A stretch of DNA of 64,000 nucleotides from Plutella xylostella (Eukaryota; Arthropoda; Insecta; Lepidoptera; Plutellidae): assembly GCF_932276165.1 (NCBI RefSeq), contig NC_064004.1:692001-756000 (forward strand), in the 5' to 3' direction. Position numbers and translations under genes: made by a program. The notes beneath the pieces are model-generated. The model was not told the origin of the DNA, searched no databases, and was given only the letters and a program-made list of their open reading frames with translations. Below, piece after piece: positions 57,288 to 64,000 of the stretch; positions within the stretch are counted from its first letter, which is position 1; every line of letters starts with the position of its first letter.

Positions 57288-57506
57288 CTAGAAAAAAGAA
57301 ACAAAAAGTATTGGGTGACTGTACTGTAAGTATAGTTATTTTTTTATTGTTATTCTTTAGTTCTTATCTAAAAAATGCACTCTGTGCATATTTTGGAATT
57401 TTATTTTTTATTTTAAGGAAAGTTAAGCGAATGGAACGCGTTCCCCACACCAATAACAACAAGAGCGAAAAGACAAACTAATATAGCGTAAAAGTGCACA
57501 TAACGT

Positions 57507-58558
57507 TTAAAAATCAACAAGCTCAGGATGTTTAGATTTCATATGACCCTTCCATGTCACTTTTTGATTGAATTTCTTGTTACATAGCTTGCATTCGAAC
57601 CTCTTATCTTCTCTGTGAGCCCAATAGTGCTGAACTAATTCAGATTTCATTACAAAACCCTTACTACACACATCGCATTTAAACTTTTTAAGACCAGCAT
57701 GACGGTCGATATGCACTTGAAGGCGTTTTTGCGTAGCGAACTTTTGGCCACAAATTGAGCAAACAAATTTATCCGTGTGCTCTTTTACGAAATGATATCC
57801 ACGTACCCTGATAGAGGGGAACTCTAGCAGACACGCAGTACATTTAAATACACGAGCAGCCATTCCGTGGATTTGCTGCATATGTTTAATTCTAGAGGTA
57901 TCACTTTTAAATTTCTCCTTACAGTACATGCACGTGTTGGGCCAACATGAGATCGACTCTTCCATGTGTTCCTTGCGATCTTTGTCACTTGGGAAAGTTT
58001 TCCTACATTTAACACACGCAAAAAGGTTAGAATGTTTTTTCTTAATATGTTCATCGAGGTCTCTATCGAACGTATACTTCTTGCCGCAGGTCGGGCAGAC
58101 GAAGTTACGAAAGTGACATGCTGTGTGTCGACTGAGCGACCTCAGACTTACGAACTTTTCCTTACAATATGCACATACCCATTTACCGGGTTCAAATTTG
58201 AAAATCTCGAGGGCATAACCGTCATTTGATATTTCCTTGTCATGCTCAGCCTTTAGGTGGTTAGCAACAGAGTCAAGGTCGTCGAATAATTGGTTACATA
58301 TGCGGCAGCGCACATCTGTGAAATCTACTTTAAGTTTTCGATCGAAACGTGTCAGGTGAAAAAAAGCTTCTTTAATATTGAAGACTTTATGGTCGTTGTC
58401 AAAGTGATCACGGAAATCCTTGGGATCCTCAAAGGAACGGCTGCACAGAACGCACATCACGTCTAGTTCCGGTAATCTGAACGGGTAGGCGGTCGCGTAT
58501 TCCACTATTTTCATAGCGTTATTCCTCATGTTTGTTGTCATGGCGTCTTGACTATCGC
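57507..58558 (-). CDS. E24: terminal exon, 10 zinc fingers
   Basis: The exon encodes 349 residues. The acceptor TTTGTTTTTTTTTCTAG is followed by GC, giving Gly rather than the Asp of its neighbours. The head NAMKIVEYATAYPFRL leads to ten fingers; finger 7 starts CTACLLEF and finger 5 ends HMEESISC (C2HC). The last finger is CKLCNKKFNQKVTWKGHMKSKH, tail PELVDF. Two ATG codons precede the head, so internal initiation is possible but not needed. Confidence 0.93.
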
Positions 58559-58734
58559 CTAGAAAAAAAAACAAAGTTTTTTTTATCGATTTAAAAACAG
58601 TGTTTGCTGTTATTTATTTTAATTACTCTTAGTAATAACGCCGCGAATTGTTCTGTCTATGTGTACTTCTTTTTCCTTTTGTTTACTTCTGTGAGTATGA
58701 GCATTAAACATTATTTACTATTCCTGCAATGATT

Positions 58735-59110
58735 TATACATACATACACACATACATACATATGCACACGCCTGTCGCCCAGAGGGGTAGGCAGAGACTA
58801 TGGATCTCCACGTACCACGATCCTGACATACATTCATTCGCTTCCTCCACATTCATAAGTCTCTTCATACACGCACGTCGGTTTCGGAAACTCCTAATTG
58901 GGCTCTTCTTGAGTATGTCGCCTATCTGGTCGACATACTTTCGCCTAGGACGTCCTCTACCGACACAACCATACATCTCCCGCACAATAAATTTCTTTCG
59001 TCAGTCTTCTTTCATCCATCCTTTCAATGTGACCAAACCATCTCAACATTCCCTTTTCAATTTTGGTCACTACGTCTTCTTTTACTCCAACTTGATGTTT
59101 ATAAGATTTA
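58735..59110 (-). mobile_element. LINE fragment (RT C-terminal region)
   Basis: The minus strand encodes GRGRPRRKYVDQIGDILKK and NRRACMKRLMNVEEAN, a C-terminal signature of a common moth LINE. ATACATACATACA repeats at 58736-58760 mark its 3' end. Frames are broken. Confidence 0.7.
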
Positions 59111-59191
59111 TGAGATAAATGAAATAATATAGGATCTGATCCTTAGTAGTCTTTTACTAAGCTAGGCATATCAGAAGCAGCATTCAAATGA

Positions 59192-60231
59192 TTAAAAATC
59201 AACGAGCTCCGGAATCTCCGGATGTCTGGATTTCATATGACTTTTCCATGAGACACGTTGGTTGAATTTTTTATTGCACAACTTGCATTCAAATCTCTTA
59301 TCTTCTCTGTGCGCCCAATAGTGTTGCACAAGTTGACACTTCCTCAGAAAACCCTTGTCACAGACATCGCATTGGAACGCCATGTTGCCGGTGTGGCGGT
59401 CGTTATGCAGTCTAAGAGCTTTTGGAGAAGGAAGTTTCTTGCCACACAATGTACAAACGAATTTTTCCGTGTGTGCAACCACGTAGTGACTGTTAGCCAG
59501 AGAATATGATGCAAACTCCAACGGACACGAAGGACATTTGAAAGCACGCTGCGAGCGTCCGTGAACTGACTCCAAATGTTTATCCTTTTTCGTTTGACAG
59601 GTAAACCTTTCTCCACAATACTGGCACCTGTATTGCCAGCATGCTTGTGACAATCTTCTGTGTTTATTTCGGTCCTCAATACTTGGGAAATCTTCATTAC
59701 ATTTAATACATCTAAATTTCTTTGAGTGTTTCACCAAAGTATGTTTTTTAAGATCATTAATGTACGTATACGCCTTACCGCAACTGGGGCAGACAAAGTT
59801 GCGGAAGTGAGACGCCGTGTGCCTGCTTAGCATCCGCAAGGATATGAATTTCTTTTGACAATACGCGCATGTCCATCTTTCAGACCCGAATTTGAATATT
59901 TCAAAAGCAAAACCGTCTGCAGAAATCTCTATACCATGTTCAGTTATAAGATGATCAGCTACATCGTCAACGGCATCGAATGACTCATCGCAAATTCTGC
60001 AACTCAAATCTGTACAGTCTACTTTAACCTTAGAGCAGCGGAATACTTTTTTAACGTTAAATTGTTTATGTTCGTTATCAAAGTGATCACGGAAATCCTT
60101 GGGATCTTCAAAGGAACTGTTGCACAGAATGCACATCACGTCTATCTCTGGTAATCTGAACGGGTAGGCGGTGGCGTATTTCAGTATAGTCATAGCGTTT
60201 GTCTTCATTGTCGCGGCAGCACCACCCTCTT
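59192..60231 (-). CDS. E25: terminal exon, 10 zinc fingers
   Basis: The exon encodes 345 residues. The acceptor CTTTTCTTTCTATTTCTAG is followed by AA, which would be a stop (TAA) after a donor T; G gives Glu. Linker EGGAAATMKT, head NAMTILKYATAYPFRL. Ten fingers follow: finger 5 is C2HC (HRRLSQAC), and the last is CKLCNKKFNQRVSWKSHMKSRH, tail PEIPELVDF. The tail has a PEIPEL near-duplication. It stands between the E21-E24 and E26-E28 groups in sequence. Confidence 0.93.
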
Positions 60232-60533
60232 CTAGAAATAGAAAGAAAAGGTGTTTGTGAATTCACTTTCTTTCAGCATTTTCTGTTTGATGAAGATGTT
60301 TTCAAATATAAATAAGTATATATGTCAAAACTATTTCGTTTTAATATAGGTATCACCTAATCATAATACAGGCTGATCGGCAAATAGACCGAAAAAAATC
60401 GGCGATAGAAGAACATGTGCCAAACATGCTGCTTTTGATATAATTACAAAATTGCAAAGAATGCCTAGGTATCTTTAAACCTTAAATCCTTTATACCTTC
60501 TGACCGTAACCATAATAACGAACATTGTCGGCA
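60232..60533. other. spacer E26-E25
   Basis: No repeat or frame recognised. I looked here for the missing last fingers of E26 and found none. Confidence 0.4.
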
Positions 60534-61351
60534 TTATTTATCATTATCAATAGGATTATGCCACTGCACTTTATTATGAGCTTTAATAAAATGGTCTCGA
60601 TACTGTCTTCGCTTTTTAAACTGTAAAGGGCACACTGAACACTTGAACCCAGGGGCCACATGTCCATGTTTGCTGCGCAAATGCTCCAATTTGGTGCCGT
60701 AGTTAAACAGCCTCTCTTCGCACAGGTGACACTTGTATGGCCAGCATTGTTCAGACTCTCTTACGTGGTCGAGACGCAGTTTAGTCGTGGGGAACACATC
60801 CCCACATTTGCGACAGCGGAACTGATCCGTGCTGTGTATATTCAGCACGTGTACGTCGAGATCCGACTTTTTGGAGTACGTCTTGCTGCAGTGAGGGCAT
60901 GCGATGTAGCGGTTATGCGATGCCGTGTGTCGACTAAGACCCCTAATGCATTTGAATCTCGCGTGACAATACGCGCACACCCACTTCACTGGGCCAAACT
61001 TGTACACCTCGAGGCCGAAACGTCCGGGTAGAATCTCTTTGTTGTGGTCGTCCCTCAAGTGGGCGGCAATGTCTTCGAGCTCCGTAAATGCTGCGGGGCA
61101 CAGCCTGCAACGCAAGTCGGTGCAGTCGGCTTTCAACTGTTTCCTGTAGACGTTTAGATGGTAGAAGGCGACTTTGACATTGAATTCTTTGTGGTCTGCC
61201 ATCATGTGTTTACGGAATTCCTCGGGGTCCTCTCGGCTTTCGCTGCAGAAGACGCACAGCATGGCGCTCTCGGGCATCCGGAATGGGAAGACTGTCGCGT
61301 ATTGAACAAGAGTCAGAGCGTTCTTTCTCATTGCGGCGTGTTCGCTCTCGT
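60534..61351 (-). CDS. E26: truncated terminal exon, 7 zinc fingers
   Basis: The exon encodes 271 residues. The acceptor TTTTTCTTTCTGTTTTTAG is followed by AC (ESEHAAMRK). The head NALTLVQYATVFPFRM leads to seven fingers; finger 1 is CVFCSESRED, without the usual Phe, and finger 5 ends HVRESEQC (C2HC). After finger 7 (HFIKAH) the frame ends NKVQWHNPIDNDK instead of the EHTDKFVC junction of its relatives. Fingers 8 to 10 are absent. GC content is clearly higher than in E25 and E27. Confidence 0.88.
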
Positions 61352-61814
61352 CTAAAAACAGAAAGAAAAAGTTGGGTAACTAACTATTCTTTCTGTTAAT
61401 AGCAAATGTGCAGCAGTGTAGTTGATCTCCACTGATTTGGTTAAGAGTAAACTGCGTTGCAACTTTCGAGAGTTTAATACGATGTGTCATGTTCAAAGTT
61501 GGGCTTACTTTCAAGTCAATCAAAATTATTTTACGGTAGTTTTATATGTAAGTTGATTCCGTCTTAAGAATCTATCAATTGAAATAAAATATTCTTATTT
61601 TTAATAGGATAGGTATATTGTTTATAACACTAAAAGAATAATTGTATAACTCTTATTTCTTTGCAAAGAAACTTATACGAAAGACGTTTAGCTAAAAGTT
61701 ATTTACTGGGAGTGTTCTTTAGTGTAGTGACTTGTGTATTGTCATTGCATTTTGTCTCGCAGCGGCCAGTTGACTATTTATAGAAACAGAAATAAAACTT
61801 TCTGTTTATAACTT
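61352..61814. other. spacer E27-E26
   Basis: AT-rich with no frame or repeat recognised. Confidence 0.4.
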
Positions 61815-62860
61815 TTAAAAATCTACAAGTTCAGGGTGTCGTGACCGCATATGACTTTTCCAAGACACTTTCTGGTTAAACTGTACACAACATATATCGC
61901 ATTTAAATCGCTTATCTTCTCTGTGCTGCCAATAATGTTGCGCAAGGCTTTTCTTTCGGGCAAAAGACTTCTCACAAACATCACATACATAATCTTTTGC
62001 ACCAGTATGGAAAGCTGCTATGTGATCCTTCAAAGGTTGTGAATTCATAAACCTTTGGTCACAAAAAGAACAAGCGAACTTGGTAGTGTGCGCGATGATG
62101 AAATGTTTCCTATAGCGACTTCGATCCGGGAATGTCTCGGGACAAGAAGAACATTTAATAACATTCATGGTTTCACGATGCTGCTCTGCTATGTGTTTAG
62201 CTTTCCCCACCATACCAGGGAACCTTTCATTGCAAACGTTGCATTTGTATCTCCAGCACATTTTCGACTCCATGCGGTGTTTCGCAAGATCTTGGTTGGT
62301 TTTGAATTCAATTCTGCATTTAGTACATTGTATAAGCTTTGCATGTATTAGTAGAATGTGTCTATCAAGATCTCGTTTACTGCTATAAGACTTTCCACAT
62401 TCAGAGCAAATATCACTGCGATAATGCGTCGCCGTGTGCCGACTAAGAACCCTGAGGGATAGACAATTTTCTTGACACTCAGCACAGGTCCATCCGTTTG
62501 TTCCAAATTTAAACACTAGAAGCCCCAGATTATCACCAACAATTTTAACATTATGTTCTTCTCTAAGATGGACAGCAATTTTCTTGATGTCATCGAAGTC
62601 TTTTTTGCATACTCTACAAGCCAATTCACTACAGTCAACTTTGGGAGAGAGATCCGTTCCCTTCACATGGCTTAAGGATCTTACTACGTTGAATTTTTTA
62701 TGCTCAGTTTTCATGTGCTGTCGATACTCGGCGGGGTCTTCAAATTGTTGGCCACAGAAAACGCACTTCATCTCATGGACCGGAAGTCTAAAGGGATAGG
62801 CTGTAGCATATTTCACTATCGCAATAGCGTTCTCTCTCGCGATGTTGATTTGCTCGTCTT
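61815..62860 (-). CDS. E27: terminal exon, 10 zinc fingers
   Basis: The exon encodes 347 residues. The acceptor TTTGTTTCTTTTTTCTAG is followed by AA. Linker DEQINIARE and head NAIAIVKYATAYPFRL contain no ATG before finger 1. Ten fingers follow: finger 3 is CAECQENC with Cys in the usual Phe position, finger 5 is C2HC (HRMESKMC), and the last is CDICCVQFNQKVSWKSHMRSRH, tail PELVDF. It is the closest full-length relative of E28. Confidence 0.93.
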
Positions 62861-63205
62861 CTAGAAAAAAGAAACAAAAAGACTGTCACACACAACTCCA
62901 TTCGGACAACTTTATGCGCGATTAGCTTATTTGTAGTTTAGTAGAAAAAAAAAGTTAATTAACTCAGACCTTGACACTTTTACCAAACCTATTCTGAAAA
63001 GCAGCTGCTCCATACTCAAGTTCAACTACTGAAGGTAAATGAATGGATCAGCTGTTTATTTAAACAAATATTTCCTCTTTAAAATGTAATTGCAGAGTAG
63101 ATACAAATAGGTATACCAAACTTTCAAACTAATAAGATAGTTTTTTTTTGTTAATAACTTTTTTATCTTACTGTTACATGGATATACTACGTATATTCTA
63201 CATAC
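62861..63205. other. spacer E28-E27
   Basis: Intron-like AT-rich sequence next to the E27 acceptor; nothing recognised. Confidence 0.4.
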
Positions 63206-63265
63206 GTTCAAGTTTGGGGTGTAGCGACCTCATATGACTTATCAGACACTTTTTGGTTGAATTTT
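63206..63265 (-). pseudogene. relic of a last-finger/tail segment
   Basis: On the minus strand AAATTCAACCAAAAAGTGTC then AAGTCATATGAGGTCG and CACCCCAAACTTG match the KFNQKVSW-KS-HMRSxHPxL end of E27/E28, with small deletions that break the frame. It lies about 60 bases downstream of the E28 stop, so it is a leftover of a partial duplication or of a lost exon. Confidence 0.65.
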
Positions 63266-63322
63266 AAATACATTTTAGTAACATAGATAAGTTTAGAAAC
63301 CGATAGTTTACATTTATAAAAC

Positions 63323-64000
63323 TTAAAAGTCTATAATTTCAGGGTGTCGCGATCGCATATGACCTTTCCAAGTGACCTTTTGGTTAAATTGTAGGGAACA
63401 CATGTGGCATTTAAATCGTTTATCCTCTTTGTGTTGCCAATAATGTTGTACGAGGCCTCTCTTTCTAGCAAAAGACTTGTCACAAACATCACACACAAAA
63501 TCTTTTGCACCAGTATGAATAGCTGCTATGTGATCTTTCAAATATTGTTTGTTTTTAAACCTTTGTTCACAAAAAGAACAAGCAAACTTGGTAGTATGTG
63601 CGACGACAAAATGTTCCCTAAACCGAATGCGATCCACAAACGTCTCTGAACAAGAGGAGCATTTAAAAACGTTCAACGTTTCAGGGTGTTGCTCTACTGT
63701 ATGTCTGGTTTTCCTCAAGAAATTTGCGAATCTTTCATTGCAAACGTGGCATCTGTATTTCCAGCATTTTTTCGTTTGCATGCAATGTTTTGTACGATCT
63801 TGGATGGTTTCGAATTTAGTTTTGCATTTACTACACTGTATCAGCTTTGTATGCCTTTTTAGATTATGTGTAAAAAGGTCTCTTTTAGTACAGTAAGAGT
63901 TGCCGCATTTCGCGCACACCACATTACGATAATGGGACGCAGTGTGCCGACTGAGGACCCTGAGAGATGGACAGTTCTTCTGACATTCAGCACAGGACCA
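63323..64000 (-). CDS. E28: terminal exon, 8 zinc fingers in window, continues past the edge
   Basis: The frame is open to the window end, where it reads WSCAECQKNCPSLRVLSRH, i.e. finger 3 of the standard plan. Fingers 3 to 10 are present: finger 5 ends HCMQTKKC (C2HC), and the last is CHMCSLQFNQKVTWKGHMRSRH, tail PEIIDF. The head, fingers 1-2 and the acceptor should lie just beyond 64000. It is the sister of E27. The array clearly goes on to the right. Confidence 0.93.
   Translation of the reverse strand, partial: WSCAECQKNCPSLRVLSRHTASHYRNVVCAKCGNSYCTKRDLFTHNLKRHTKLIQCSKCKTKFETIQDRTKHCMQTKKCWKYRCHVCNERFANFLRKTRHTVEQHPETLNVFKCSSCSETFVDRIRFREHFVVAHTTKFACSFCEQRFKNKQYLKDHIAAIHTGAKDFVCDVCDKSFARKRGLVQHYWQHKEDKRFKCHMCSLQFNQKVTWKGHMRSRHPEIIDF

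Overview
This is eukaryotic DNA, almost certainly from a lepidopteran insect (moth or butterfly). It is AT-rich and full of moth-type retroposons: tRNA-headed SINEs, RTE-like and CR1-like LINE ends, and foldback MITEs. Its coding exons have phase-1 splice acceptors preceded by tracts such as TTTCTTTTTCTAG. No bacterial gene features are present.

The window is dominated by one multigene array: 29 homologous C2H2 zinc-finger coding exons, called E0 to E28 here in coordinate order. E1 to E28 lie on the minus strand and E0 alone lies on the plus strand. A typical exon encodes 315-400 residues with 9-10 fingers. All share a conserved head, NA-x(5)-x-TAxPFR, before finger 1, long conserved spacers between fingers 1, 2 and 3, then tandem fingers, a stop codon and no 5' splice site. 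Each begins at a 3' splice acceptor and all enter in the same phase (two bases complete a split codon). Several have no ATG between the acceptor and the first finger (E1, E10, E15, E20, E27), so they cannot be complete genes. The simplest reading is a locus of alternative 3'-terminal exons, like lola or mod(mdg4) of Drosophila, sharing an N-terminal part that lies outside the window (beyond 64000 for the minus-strand exons). That shared part is inferred, not seen.

Layout: 1-3085, a repeat copy and a hAT element stuffed with nested LINEs; 3470-4554, E0 on the plus strand, tail to tail with E1; 5.3-31 kb, E1-E14 with short introns, interrupted near 15.6-16.3 kb by a partial THAP-domain gene; 32.4-34.7 kb, E15-E16; 34.7-42.6 kb, a TE-rich gap; 42.6-48.5 kb, E17-E20; 49.8-53.5 kb, a nearly complete LINE inserted into the last codons of E21; 53.5-64 kb, E21-E28, with E28 cut by the window edge.

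Neighbouring exons resemble each other most (E1-E3, E4-E5, E6-E8, E9-E12, E15-E18, E19-E20, E21-E25, E26-E28), which shows growth by tandem duplication. Decay is also visible: a 2-nt frameshift (E19), a nonsense codon (E22), a LINE-disrupted tail (E21), truncated exons (E9, E14, E26), an intron-less double exon (E13) and a relic (63.2 kb). The products, if made, would be nuclear DNA-binding proteins with interchangeable finger arrays. Targets are unknown.
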